DNA from: Halocatena pleomorpha
GTDB taxonomy: Archaea; Halobacteriota; Halobacteria; Halobacteriales; Haloarculaceae
Assembly (NCBI RefSeq): GCF_003862495.1
Contig: NZ_RRCH01000003.1
Coordinates: forward strand, 62,001-126,000
Direction: 5' to 3'
DNA length: 64,000 nucleotides
The position numbers and the translations under genes were made by a program. The notes beneath the pieces were generated by a model that saw nothing but the letters and a program-made list of their open reading frames with translations, did not search any database and was not told the origin of the DNA. Below, piece by piece: positions 1 through 8,259 of the stretch. Position 1 is the stretch's first letter. Each line of letters begins with the position of its first letter.

Positions 1-85
1 CGGGACGAATTGCGTATTGCTCGATGACGTATCCGCTCATGGATCGGAACATAACACGTTTGCCCTCGGAGGCTATAACCCAGCC

Positions 86-592
86 ATGAAGCGGATCATC
101 GCCCTGCTGTTGCTCATCCCGCTTGCGGACATCGTCCTTCTCGTGGGAGTGGCAGAATTCATCGGGCCGGCTGCGACGGTTTTACTAGTTGTACTGACAG
201 CACTCATCGGGATGTTGCTCGTTCGGGCAGAGGGACGCCACGCCATCCGGCGGATCAACACCAAACTGTCCAGCGGTGAGATACCCGATTCCGAACTCGT
301 CGATGGTGCGTTACTCATCGCTGCAGGGGCCTTCTTCCTCACGCCCGGCCTAGTTACTGATTTGTGTGGGTTGCTTCTCGTCATTCCCCCGACGCGGTAT
401 CCGGTCAGACTATTGTTAAAGAAGTACGTCATTACGCCGTATCTCGACGGCAAAAGCGACGAGTTCATCACCGGAACGGTGTACACCGGCGGCTTTCCGA
501 ACGCCGACACTAACACTAACGAGCAAACCACCACGACGTACAACCTCGGTGAGGACGAGTACAGCATCGACGGCGATAGCAAGAAAGACTGA
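86..592 (+). CDS. fxsA: FxsA family membrane protein
   Basis: 168-residue membrane protein of the FxsA family, named for E. coli FxsA, whose overproduction relieves F-plasmid exclusion of phage T7; its cellular role is otherwise unknown. The N-terminus is hydrophobic (MKRIIALLLLIPLADIVLLV), followed by a second segment near residues 30-47 and the family-like FFLTPGLVTDLCG hairpin near residues 80-110. The tail is polar and acidic. The open frame extends upstream to base 17, but the ATG at 86 begins exactly at the conserved hydrophobic N-terminus, so I start there. The gene stands alone before tRNA-Ile. Confidence 0.85.
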   Translation: MKRIIALLLLIPLADIVLLVGVAEFIGPAATVLLVVLTALIGMLLVRAEGRHAIRRINTKLSSGEIPDSELVDGALLIAAGAFFLTPGLVTDLCGLLLVIPPTRYPVRLLLKKYVITPYLDGKSDEFITGTVYTGGFPNADTNTNEQTTTTYNLGEDEYSIDGDSKKD

Positions 593-715
593 ACGGACGT
601 AGCGGTCGTCCCGTTACCGTTACCTGGGTCGTTTCCGATGAGCAAGCGACCCTCCCCGGAATTTGTTTTGATAAGGTTTAAACCGCACAGGGCAGTACGG
701 TTGAATGCGTTCACG

Positions 716-789
716 GGGCCGATAGCTCAGTTAGGTTGAGCGCTCGGCTGATAACCGGGAGGTCCACGGTTCAAATCCGTGTCGGCCCA
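716..789 (+). tRNA. tRNA-Ile (GAU)
   Basis: 74-nt cloverleaf. The acceptor stem GGGCCGA pairs with TCGGCCC, with discriminator A at 789. The D-arm region contains AGCTCAGTTAGGTTGAGC, the anticodon loop CTGATAA gives GAU, and the T-arm is the GGTTCAAATCC type. No intron and no encoded CCA. Its last 22 bases plus the following 7 are repeated exactly 144 bp downstream. Confidence 0.95.
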
Positions 790-940
790 TGTTTTTACGA
801 CTCATCAGCGTTTGCTTCGCTCCGCTCGTTTTTATGCGCTCATTGTTGGAGCACGCGGATTTGAATGACGGCAGTCGCAGCGCGAACGAATGTGAGTGAC
901 CGTCTGCAGGTGGTTCAAATCCGTGTCGGCCCATGTTTTT
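768..940 (+). repeat. att-like direct repeats of the tRNA-Ile 3' end
   Basis: A 29-bp exact direct repeat at 768-796 and 912-940. The first copy covers the T-arm and acceptor end of tRNA-Ile plus the first bases after the gene. A tRNA 3' end duplicated this way is the usual footprint of tyrosine-integrase integration. Only about 115 bp lie between the copies, with no gene, so this is a scar or a very small unit. The spacer contains an opposite-orientation T-arm-like motif, GCGGATTTGAA at 855-865. From 941 to 1147 I see nothing recognisable. Confidence 0.7.
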
Positions 941-1147
941 GCTAGACAGTTTTCATTTGACGCAGGCCACTACAGCGTACCCAACCATGCAAGCGATGGT
1001 GAGTATGGCTGCTATGGTCCGCTTGACCTGCGTTGACGAGATGCTTCACATCTCATTCACACACCAGAAATCTCTGATTTCTGGGGACGCCTGAACTCGC
1101 AGGTATACGCTCGTAACCTGTATCACCACGAGCACGAACGGTCGCAT

Positions 1148-1366
1148 TTAATCCCCATCAGCTGTTTGACCCGAAAGGATAGCGTCCTTCGCCGCGCAGT
1201 GATATCTGAATGATATGACTCCCAGTATGATATAGAAGCCAATGATAGAAGCAAAAGAGAGGGCAAAATACGTCTTCTGTTGTAAATCAACCCACACAAT
1301 GGTAAGGAACAAACCCACAAGGAGTGTAAGCATCATTGGGTGTCCGGGGTCAAATTCATCAAACAT
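1148..1366 (-). CDS. Small two-TM membrane protein (paralogue A)
   Basis: 72-residue protein of unknown function with two predicted membrane segments, about residues 11-27 and 35-52, ending in a polar tail. It aligns over its length with the divergently encoded protein at 1447-1644. Shared features are MF(D/E)E, Pro residues near positions 8 and 10, GLF near 18-20, IGF near 42-44, and a final RY-x3-A. That similarity is the main evidence that both short frames are real genes. The A/T-rich intergenic region of about 80 bp (1367-1446) must hold both promoters. Composition is more A/T-rich than the surrounding core genes, suggesting acquired DNA. Confidence 0.6.
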   Translation of the reverse strand: MFDEFDPGHPMMLTLLVGLFLTIVWVDLQQKTYFALSFASIIGFYIILGVISFRYHCAAKDAILSGQTADGD

Positions 1367-1446
1367 AATCTGTTTTTGGGTATGGAATATAAAAGTATTC
1401 CGTAACTATCCACAACTATTTATACATCCTATTCATGTTCCTAATC

Positions 1447-1644
1447 ATGTTCGAAGAAGTAAACCCAAGGCTCCCGCTAATGATTACTATCCTCACTGGA
1501 CTATTCATATCCATCACAATTGGAGAACTGGGCGTCAAGAATTTAGGGACGACCAAATGGATTTCGGCGATCGGCTTCCTTGTTGTTTTGACAGTTTTGG
1601 CACATCGGTATTCTCTTCAAGCACGGGAAGAATTGAGAAAATAA
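1447..1644 (+). CDS. Small two-TM membrane protein (paralogue B)
   Basis: 65-residue protein beginning MFEEVNP. An ATG four codons upstream (1435) is possible, but the start at 1447 aligns with the paralogue at 1148-1366. Two hydrophobic segments cover about residues 10-27 and 38-54, followed by a charged end (REELRK). Function unknown. The pair are transcribed away from each other, so they probably arose by inverted duplication or are a conserved divergent pair. They lie between the duplicated tRNA-Ile end (912-940) and a decayed tRNA-Ile-like fragment (1843-1882), which suggests they are cargo of an old integrated element. Confidence 0.6.
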   Translation: MFEEVNPRLPLMITILTGLFISITIGELGVKNLGTTKWISAIGFLVVLTVLAHRYSLQAREELRK

Positions 1645-2337
1645 ATCACTGAACGATTCAACCATAGCATTCCGCTGCCCGTCCTCCAATTGGGTGGCTT
1701 TGACTGTTTTTCAAAATGTATTACTACGTTTACCGGCTTGCGAGATACGCGCTGTTACATGTCTCTCGCCAGCTGCGGTGAGAGGTTTGAGTCCTTCTGC
1801 TGTAGCTCTCCAAAGCGTCCGGATTCGAGGAATAGAGGTTCTAATAACTGGGACGTCCACGATTCAAATCTGGACACGCATGAGCGAACGAAGTGAGCGA
1901 AGAGTGGAACCGGAGCAACCCATACGAACACCAAGCATAGCGGTGTAAACGGCGGGCAGGCTGCCATTTTTGCTTCACGTTCACTCCTCATCGACGATGT
2001 ATATATTCTATGGTTGGGTAGAAACATGGGCGCAGTCAAAGCACTCGTTCTGAAACTGTCGTCCTTAGGATATGCCTCCTTATCCACCAGAACTGATCGT
2101 CAGTAGTATTGGCAGATTATTTTCTGTTCGGTAACTTTTACTCACACATTGCGATGAGAGGCATGAACGCCGCTTGCCACGCGAAAAGTGTTCTGGTGCT
2201 GAGGACACCCGAACGGCAGTGTTCAGCGCAACTCGGTTACGCGAAGGTCGAACACCAGTGGACCCTAACCGCGTCGGACGTTCACCCCCACACGATTGAC
2301 CGAAACCCACAACGACCCTGCGCACCTATCGTTTCGT
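1645..2337. other. Gene-poor stretch before msrB
   Basis: Apart from the tRNA-like fragment at 1843-1882 I find no supportable gene here. Several short open frames exist on both strands (for example near 1694-1948 and 2109-2345), but none has a recognisable domain or a convincing start. The stretch looks like decayed accessory DNA. Confidence 0.5.
1843..1882 (+). repeat. Degenerate tRNA-Ile 3'-half fragment
   Basis: The stretch from the anticodon region to the acceptor end resembles the tRNA-Ile at 716-789: ATAAC, then GGGA, GTCCACG and TTCAAATC are kept in order and spacing, but the acceptor part has diverged. It cannot fold as a whole tRNA. It is best read as a decayed attachment site or tRNA remnant in the same orientation as the real gene, about 1.1 kb away. 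Confidence 0.5.
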
Positions 2338-2751
2338 ATGTCTGAACAGGAGTCCCTTCCCGAGACCGAATCAGAGTGGCAGGATGTTCTCACCGAGGAG
2401 GAGTACCGGATTCTCCGGGAAAGCGGGACAGAGCCCAAGTTCAGCGGGGAGTACATCGACGAGAGCGGCGACGGCACATACCGGTGTGGCGGGTGTGGTG
2501 CGGCGCTGTTCGATTCGGAGACGAAGTTCGGATCAAAGACGGGTTGGCCGAGTTTCTTCGACGCCAACGATGACGCCGTGGAGTTCCACCGCGACACCAG
2601 CCACGGGATGGACCGGACGGAAGTCGTCTGCGCCCGGTGTGGCGGACATCTCGGCCACGTATTCGAGGACGGTCCCGAGCCGACCGGCAAGCGCTACTGC
2701 ATCAACTCCGTCGCGCTCGATTTCGACGCTGAAGACGAATCCGAAGACTAG
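2338..2751 (+). CDS. msrB: Peptide-methionine (R)-S-oxide reductase MsrB
   Basis: 137-residue cytosolic repair enzyme that reduces the R-sulfoxide of methionine in proteins using thioredoxin-type donors. Family landmarks are the N-terminal LTEEEYRILRESGTE, the first zinc pair CGGC, FGSKTGWPSF, the second zinc pair CARCGGHLGHVF, and the catalytic cysteine in RYCINSVAL near the C-terminus. The ATG at 2338 is preferred over 2296 because it precedes the conserved region by a normal short tail. It is convergent with arcS; the two stops overlap by 4 bp. Confidence 0.93.
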   Translation: MSEQESLPETESEWQDVLTEEEYRILRESGTEPKFSGEYIDESGDGTYRCGGCGAALFDSETKFGSKTGWPSFFDANDDAVEFHRDTSHGMDRTEVVCARCGGHLGHVFEDGPEPTGKRYCINSVALDFDAEDESED

Positions 2752-4502
2752 CGTTCCTCGGCGTGTCGGACTTCGACCGCGATACCTCGCGTGCTCGCGT
2801 TCATTTCCGGTCCGCTCATCGCCGCTCGACCGACAGCGAGCGCCTTCGGTCCCTCGATGAACACCTCATCACCCACGCGGATCGATTCGCTCGCTCGTTC
2901 GATACCAGGAGCAAGCACACTGCCCTGCGGGACGAACGGATCGATCTCAACGCGATCGGTCGGAACGTCGCTGTCAGCCCAGCGGCGCGCACCAGCGAGG
3001 GTGAACGCGAGCGTGCCGTACTGGGGGACGATCGTCGCCAACTGCTCGTGGTCGTCGGCTGTGTGGACGCGCAGCGACGGTAGTTGTCCTGCGACCGATA
3101 TCGACCCGAACAGCTCTGAGCCGGCGGTGTGACCGAACTGGTAGTCCGCTATCGCGCGGACAGTGTTGTGTTCGCGTTCCCGTTTGCGATATTTCGATTC
3201 ACCCGACAACGTGTCCCGAAGCGCTGCCAAGGACTCGGCTGTTGTCGGATGATCTTCGACGGTGTACTCGAACTCGACGCCGGTTCTGTCCTCGACCCGT
3301 TCACAGATCGATCGATAGCCACCCGGCGGGAGGTGTGCGATGTGACGCGGATACTCGTTGCGCTCGAGATACCGGGAGAGGACCCGAGCAACGAAATCAA
3401 TCTCCTCTTTTGACCAGCGGCCAGTCACGACGCTGTCGTACTGCTGGGCTGGATAGGTGTACTCCAACTCTTGGGGAACAACCCCAATAGGCGACGTCAT
3501 CGACACCTTGTGCGCACGGTAGTTGATCGCGTCGTGGAACTGTCCGTGACTCTGAGAGGAACTGTAAGGCTTACGGGCAGAACACGGAACGAGTACCAGT
3601 GGCTGCTCGAACCGGTTTCGGTACCGGGAACACACCCGATCCGCAAAGCGCTGGATCTCGACCCGGCGCATGCTGTCCTCGCTCGCCGCGAGCAGCGTGC
3701 TCGATCGGAGGATCGGCGTCCGTTGTTCGAGGTACGCATACTGATCGTCCAGCCGTCGCACCAACGCCGTTAGCCACGCCTCGTGACGGGCTTGGCCTTC
3801 GACGTACGCCCGGAGCCGTCCCGATCGAATGCGCTCGCGGACGCGAGCAATCGCTGTTTCGAGGGCTGCCACGTTGTGTTCGGCACAGTCTTCTCGACCG
3901 AACGCATCCAGTCCCTGCTGACAGGCCGGACACGAACACGGAAGCTCCGCAAGATCTTCGAGGAATCGCTCGCCGTCCGTGGTCTGATAGAATCCCTCCA
4001 GTCCACGGACGTGCGCCCGGTGGCTGTCGAAGAGGTCGACACCCGCGTACGCGAGGGCGGCGACGTTCGCCGGGGTTGCGACCCCCGACAGTAACACTGC
4101 AGTGTCAGCCGGAATCGATTCCCGAACGTCGACGATCGTTTCGACGAACGCCGCCGCGTTCCCGACGACACCGGGTGCTGATGAGAGGACGTACGCGTCG
4201 CTGCCGTGGTTCCGTGCGGTCTCATCCGAGACGACGGCCGCACTCGGATAGTCAACGTCCGGATAGTCGACTTCGAACGCCGTTTGTACCTCGGGTGCGG
4301 TTCCCGCAGGAAACCCCCGGTGGGGAAGAACAGTGAGCGTCGAACTATCACCAGACGGTACCGTCCGTTTCTCAGACCAGAGGCTTCCCGCGTCCTCGAT
4401 CACGTCGTCAACGAGCGCGGGGGTCTGAAGGGGATCGTCGAGGCGAAGCTCTCCCAACCGAGCCGCCCCATCGCGCTCATGTACTTCGAAATACTCGGTC
4501 AT
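2748..4502 (-). CDS. arcS: Archaeosine synthase ArcS (TgtA2)
   Basis: 584-residue enzyme acting on preQ0 at position 15 of tRNA in archaeosine formation; it adds lysine and works with the radical SAM protein RaSEA, encoded here at 20866-21936. The diagnostic motif PC-x3-KPY-x2-S-x2-H is intact near residues 304-317 (PCSARKPYSSSQSH). The N-terminal half resembles a TGT barrel that has lost the transglycosylase active site but keeps a CSCPAC cluster near residue 188. The last 80 or so residues fit a PUA RNA-binding domain. It lies 65 bp downstream of tgtA on the same strand, consistent with an operon. Confidence 0.93.
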   Translation of the reverse strand: MTEYFEVHERDGAARLGELRLDDPLQTPALVDDVIEDAGSLWSEKRTVPSGDSSTLTVLPHRGFPAGTAPEVQTAFEVDYPDVDYPSAAVVSDETARNHGSDAYVLSSAPGVVGNAAAFVETIVDVRESIPADTAVLLSGVATPANVAALAYAGVDLFDSHRAHVRGLEGFYQTTDGERFLEDLAELPCSCPACQQGLDAFGREDCAEHNVAALETAIARVRERIRSGRLRAYVEGQARHEAWLTALVRRLDDQYAYLEQRTPILRSSTLLAASEDSMRRVEIQRFADRVCSRYRNRFEQPLVLVPCSARKPYSSSQSHGQFHDAINYRAHKVSMTSPIGVVPQELEYTYPAQQYDSVVTGRWSKEEIDFVARVLSRYLERNEYPRHIAHLPPGGYRSICERVEDRTGVEFEYTVEDHPTTAESLAALRDTLSGESKYRKREREHNTVRAIADYQFGHTAGSELFGSISVAGQLPSLRVHTADDHEQLATIVPQYGTLAFTLAGARRWADSDVPTDRVEIDPFVPQGSVLAPGIERASESIRVGDEVFIEGPKALAVGRAAMSGPEMNASTRGIAVEVRHAEER

Positions 4503-4567
4503 TGCCCCAAGTGAGTGACCGACGCGGAACTACCTTTCTTGTTCGTGGCCGTGTGTGGACGATCCGC

Positions 4568-6040
4568 TCAGCCCAGTTGCCGCACCGTTACTCGTTCGGG
4601 CAGTCGCTCCAACGCGCTGTCAGGCCAATCGTAGTGTGCCAGCGTAAACGAGGTTTGTGGGTTCGCCGCAGCGACCGTACAAACGCCAGCCGCCGCCGAT
4701 TCGTAGCTCGATCGATCCAACCGCTCCGGCACTTCCACGGTGAGCGGATACGTGTCTGACAGTGCGCGCGGGAACGGCCCGAACGGGGGAACGACGCGCC
4801 ACGTTTCGGTGTACGCCTCGTTCGGGCTGCCCTCAGAAAGCAACACCTCCCCCTCCACTGAGATCCGTTCGAGCCGTTCGTGGTGGCGATACACCTCTGG
4901 TCGACGCGCACATTCGGCTGAAACGTGAAAGACGGCGTCTTTTGAAACTGGATCGGACTGTTCTAACAGCTCAGTGTGATCGAGTAGCGTTCGGTAGCCG
5001 TCTAGCAGTTTCGGGTGACCGCGCGCGCGCATATCCACGAGTTCGAGCAGATTTCCGCTCCGGATGGCCTCTTTCACTCGGCGGAGTTCCGTGAACGTGA
5101 CGTGCAGATTGTGTCGCGCGAGCAGTCGCTCGCGGTCGTCTGCGCCCATCGTCTCAATCTCTTCGGGCGTGTGGTCGGTACACACCGGACACGAACACGG
5201 GAAATACGACAACTCCGAGAGGTGTTCGGTGCCACGAACAGTGAGGTAGCGATCATCGCGCGCGTAAATCGCGTAGGCCGCCGAATCGAACAGATCACAG
5301 CCGAGCGCGACGGCGAGCGCGAACATCATGGGGTGACCAGCGCCGAACAGGTGAACCGGCGCGTCTGTGCCAAGTCCGCGCTTCGTGGCGGCGACGATAT
5401 CAGCCACGTCGGCGTACCGATAGGCGTTCAACAGCGGCACGACCGCCCCGATCGGGAACACGTCCAACCCACTCGTGTCGGCGTGGCGGGCGGCCTCCGT
5501 CCGGAGATCGAGGTGTGTCGATCCCTGAATTGGAGCCGTGACCAGCATCTCCTCGTGCAACTCCTCTTTCACTCGTGTTGCGAGATCGATCCGTTCTTGG
5601 GTCGTTTGAAGCTCCGCACTCGCTCGCTCCCGTCCTACGTCAGGGGGTGTCGGGATGTCGACCGGCGTTCCGATATCGGACCCAATCTCGTGTTGAAAGC
5701 GGAGGATCTCTTCGGTCGTGACATCGATCTCGCCGTATTCGGCCAACTGGAACGAGCCGGAGTCGGTCATGATCGCACCAGGGTAGTCCAACAACGCGTG
5801 TACCCCCTCAGATTGCACCTGCTCCCGAAGATCATCGCTCTGATGGAGGATGTAGCTGTTCGTGATGAGTAACTCTGAGTCGAAGGTGGTGTACAACTCC
5901 GCGGGATCGATCGTTTGGATGTGTGGGTTCACGACGGGCAGCAGGGCTGGCGTCTCGACAGTCACGCCAGCCCGTGGCACGGTCAGCTCCCCGATCCGGC
6001 CGCCTGCGTCGAACGCCCGCGTCTCGAATCGCCCACTCAT
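4568..6040 (-). CDS. tgtA: Archaeal tRNA-guanine(15) transglycosylase
   Basis: 490-residue enzyme that exchanges guanine-15 in the D-arm of tRNAs for preQ0, the first tRNA-level step of archaeosine synthesis. Visible features are the catalytic-site stretch [13 protein letters not shown] (Asp near 93), a GDI-type barrel ([16 protein letters not shown]), and the zinc motif CSCPVC near residue 280. The length fits haloarchaeal TgtA without a long PUA tail. The start [14 protein letters not shown] is the normal N-terminus. It sits between a Nudix gene and arcS on the same strand. Confidence 0.95.
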   Translation of the reverse strand: MSGRFETRAFDAGGRIGELTVPRAGVTVETPALLPVVNPHIQTIDPAELYTTFDSELLITNSYILHQSDDLREQVQSEGVHALLDYPGAIMTDSGSFQLAEYGEIDVTTEEILRFQHEIGSDIGTPVDIPTPPDVGRERASAELQTTQERIDLATRVKEELHEEMLVTAPIQGSTHLDLRTEAARHADTSGLDVFPIGAVVPLLNAYRYADVADIVAATKRGLGTDAPVHLFGAGHPMMFALAVALGCDLFDSAAYAIYARDDRYLTVRGTEHLSELSYFPCSCPVCTDHTPEEIETMGADDRERLLARHNLHVTFTELRRVKEAIRSGNLLELVDMRARGHPKLLDGYRTLLDHTELLEQSDPVSKDAVFHVSAECARRPEVYRHHERLERISVEGEVLLSEGSPNEAYTETWRVVPPFGPFPRALSDTYPLTVEVPERLDRSSYESAAAGVCTVAAANPQTSFTLAHYDWPDSALERLPERVTVRQLG

Positions 6041-6070
6041 GGTTGTTGCCTCACGTTGCTCAAGCGCACT

Positions 6071-6625
6071 CTAAGCCTCGTCGCTTCCGAAGGCGTCGTG
6101 GTAGAGGACACCGAGCACGGCCCGCCCGTCCTGAATCTCTCCCGATCGGATGGCGTTTCTCAGCGCTTCGAGCGTCGTCGTTTCGACCTGGATCGATTCA
6201 TTGAAATCCAGCTGTTGGCTGTCGGCTTGGACACAACCGCGCGCAACAAAGAAGTGAAGAACCGAATCCGCGATCCCGTTGGCTGGTTCGACGGTACACA
6301 GCTGTTCGATTTGGTCTGCTGTGTACCCCGTCTCCTCGTGGAGCTCCCGGCGAGCGGCAGCGGCGAGATCCTCGTCGGTCGGCTCGACGCTCCCGACGGG
6401 AAGCCCCCGGTTGACACGGTGTACGGCCTGTCGCCACTCCTCGATCACGACCACCTCACCGTCGGTTGTGAACGGGAGTACGACGACCGCTGCCGGTTCG
6501 CTCAGATAATCGAACTCCGTTTCCGTGCCATCGGGCAGCCGCACCGACTCGTTTCTGATCGTAAACCCCGGACACTCATACGCCGTCTGGGAGTCGAGCG
6601 TCTCCCACACGAGATCATCGGTCAT
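6071..6625 (-). CDS. Nudix hydrolase
   Basis: 184-residue Nudix-fold hydrolase that would cleave a nucleoside diphosphate linked to another group, possibly an ADP-ribose-type substrate. The Nudix box is near residues 85-110, ending REL-x-EETGY; the leading Gly is one position further from the first Glu than in the strict consensus. The ATG at 6625 is chosen because the sequence upstream in the same frame is basic and unlike the acidic body. It ends 30 bp before tgtA and probably heads that operon, though no functional link to archaeosine is established. Confidence 0.85.
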   Translation of the reverse strand: MTDDLVWETLDSQTAYECPGFTIRNESVRLPDGTETEFDYLSEPAAVVVLPFTTDGEVVVIEEWRQAVHRVNRGLPVGSVEPTDEDLAAAARRELHEETGYTADQIEQLCTVEPANGIADSVLHFFVARGCVQADSQQLDFNESIQVETTTLEALRNAIRSGEIQDGRAVLGVLYHDAFGSDEA

Positions 6626-6701
6626 ACACCGGGTTGGTCGATGCCGATGAAAAGCGATCGGATTTCCACGGTCGCCGGACGTGACGGTCGTAAGCAATAA
6701 C

Positions 6702-6715
6702 TTAGACGAGTCTAA
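6702..6715. promoter_or_regulatory. Palindromic operator, DtxR/SirR-like
   Basis: TTAGACGAGTCTAA: two 6-bp inverted arms around 2 bp, 13 bp before a short open frame and 86 bp before the GDT1-family gene. Its form resembles sites of DtxR/SirR metal-dependent repressors, which fits a cation transporter downstream. It overlaps the place expected for the TATA element of a leaderless transcript starting near 6728, so a bound protein would block transcription. The assignment to a regulator is inference. Confidence 0.5.
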
Positions 6716-6727
6716 TATTATAGTGAG

Positions 6728-6799
6728 ATGAGTCCGGATTCGGTTGTCGATGAATCACTCGATCTCGCGGCGACTGGCCGAACCCGAGAGGTGACGTAA
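6728..6799 (+). CDS. Possible 23-residue leader peptide
   Basis: An ATG 13 bp after the palindrome opens a 23-codon frame encoding an acidic, non-hydrophobic peptide (beginning MSPDSVVDESLD) that stops one base before the GDT1 start codon. The tight junction (TAA, one base, ATG) suggests translational coupling or a leader peptide. It has no recognisable domain, and its short length makes chance occurrence quite possible. Confidence 0.3.
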   Translation: MSPDSVVDESLDLAATGRTREVT

Positions 6800-6800
6800 C

Positions 6801-7514
6801 ATGACCGGATTTCTGAGCATCATCGTCATTGCTGCAGTTACACAGCTCACAGTTCTGCCCGGCGAGAAGGGTCAGGTCATCATCGCTGGACTCTCAACGC
6901 GGTACAAGCCGCTGGTGGTCGTCGGTGCAGCCGCGACCGCCTTCGGGGTATGGACCGTCTTCGAAATCCTGTTCGGGCAGATGATTCAGGGGCTGTTTCC
7001 AGAGGCTGTTCTCAATGCCATCACAGCAGGGCTGTTTCTGCTGTTCGCTGTCGTGCTGTTTCGCTCAGCTCGGAACGGTTCGGAGCCGTTTGCTGGTCTG
7101 GATTCTGCTGAAGGAACCGAAAGACCGTCAACAGAGTCCTCGCGTCTGTCGTTCGATCTCTTCGGACACACGTTCGATGGCCGATTCGGACAGTTTTGTT
7201 CCATCTTCGCACTGATGGCGGCTGGAGAGTTCGGTGACAAGACGCAACTGATCACAATCGGGCTGGCGGTCCAATACGGAGCGACATCAGCGATCTGGCT
7301 GGGCGAAATGATCGTTATAATCCCTGTGAGTCTAGCGAACGCCTACCTCTTTCACCGGTTTGCCGACCGTTTCGATGTTCGCACTGTTCAGCTTCTCGGG
7401 GCGTTTTTGTTCGCTTTCTTCGGCGCGGACACCGTGCTGGCGATGGCTACCGGGGTGTCGGTTTGGGAGCGGTTCGTCGGAATAATTACCAATATCGTCC
7501 TCACAGCGGTGTGA
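6801..7514 (+). CDS. TMEM165/GDT1 (UPF0016) family cation transporter
   Basis: 237-residue integral membrane protein with about six helices in two homologous halves around a polar loop (residues 90-130). Family members exchange Mn2+ or Ca2+ for protons. The second half keeps the signature E-x-G-D-K-T (GEFGDKTQL, near residues 147-155), but the first half has PGEKGQV in place of the expected ELGDKT, a real departure in a cation-binding motif. The upstream palindrome suggests metal-dependent control, so manganese export is the simplest guess. Confidence 0.85.
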   Translation: MTGFLSIIVIAAVTQLTVLPGEKGQVIIAGLSTRYKPLVVVGAAATAFGVWTVFEILFGQMIQGLFPEAVLNAITAGLFLLFAVVLFRSARNGSEPFAGLDSAEGTERPSTESSRLSFDLFGHTFDGRFGQFCSIFALMAAGEFGDKTQLITIGLAVQYGATSAIWLGEMIVIIPVSLANAYLFHRFADRFDVRTVQLLGAFLFAFFGADTVLAMATGVSVWERFVGIITNIVLTAV

Positions 7515-7630
7515 CGCGGCCACGTTTCGAGACCCCAGTCGGCTGTCCCACTGACCTGCTGACAGCTTTTTGTCCCTCCGGTGTGGACGGCGGGGTATGC
7601 GACGATTGTCGACCAATCGCTACTACATCC

Positions 7631-8236
7631 ATGACACGCGTACTCGTTCCGTATCGCGTCGCTGAACCGAAAACGCGGCTCGCGCCCGTTCTCGACGCCA
7701 ACGAACGCCGGGAACTGTCTCGACACATGCTCGACGACGTTCTCAGTGCCGTGCGCGCGGCAGGGTACGATCCGACAGTGCTCTCGACAGCGCCACTTTC
7801 CGAGAAAGAGTGTCTCGTTGACGACCGACCGTTGACTACGGCTGTGAACGCGCATCTCCGTCCGGAAACAGCAGTCGTGATGGCTGATCTCGCGCTCACG
7901 ACGCCAGCAGTGATCTCTCGGCTGCTCGAAACGCCGGGCGACGTGGTGGTCGCTCCGGGACGAGGCGGTGGGACAAATGCTCTCGTCGCGCGCCACCCCG
8001 ACTTTCGGGTGGATTATCACGGAGCGTCGTACCGCGACCATCTGGATCGCTGTGAAACGATCGGTGCCAGCGTTCGGACGATCGACTCCTACCGGCTTGG
8101 TACGGATATCGACGAACCGGTGGACCTGCCCGAGCTGCTCATCCACGGCACTGGAACCGCTGCCGATTGGGTTGACGACCGGTTTACGGTGTGTACCGAC
8201 ACCGAAACTGGACGGATCGGTGTCGAGCGCGTATGA
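7631..8236 (+). CDS. cofC: 2-phospho-L-lactate guanylyltransferase CofC
   Basis: 201-residue nucleotidyltransferase of coenzyme F420 synthesis, activating a phospho-C3 acid (phospholactate or phosphoenolpyruvate) with GTP. The N-terminus MTRVLVPYRVAEPKTRLAPV holds the Kxx(R)L nucleotide-binding signature of this MobA-like family; GRGGGTNAL near 115 and DIDEPVDLPELL near 160 also match. The ATG at 7631 is chosen because the in-frame upstream extension is unlike the family. cofG follows about 300 bp downstream, with an IS-like scar between. Confidence 0.92.
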   Translation: MTRVLVPYRVAEPKTRLAPVLDANERRELSRHMLDDVLSAVRAAGYDPTVLSTAPLSEKECLVDDRPLTTAVNAHLRPETAVVMADLALTTPAVISRLLETPGDVVVAPGRGGGTNALVARHPDFRVDYHGASYRDHLDRCETIGASVRTIDSYRLGTDIDEPVDLPELLIHGTGTAADWVDDRFTVCTDTETGRIGVERV

Positions 8237-8259
8237 AGCGTTTTGGACCACGTACGTCC

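Noticed and set aside
2109-2345. 78-codon plus-strand frame before msrB
   Set aside because: It overlaps the msrB start, has no recognised domain and no convincing promoter, so I leave the stretch as decayed DNA.
3599-4336. 245-codon plus-strand frame opposite arcS
   Set aside because: The product is Arg/Pro-rich and unlike acidic haloarchaeal proteins; arcS on the other strand has all its motifs.
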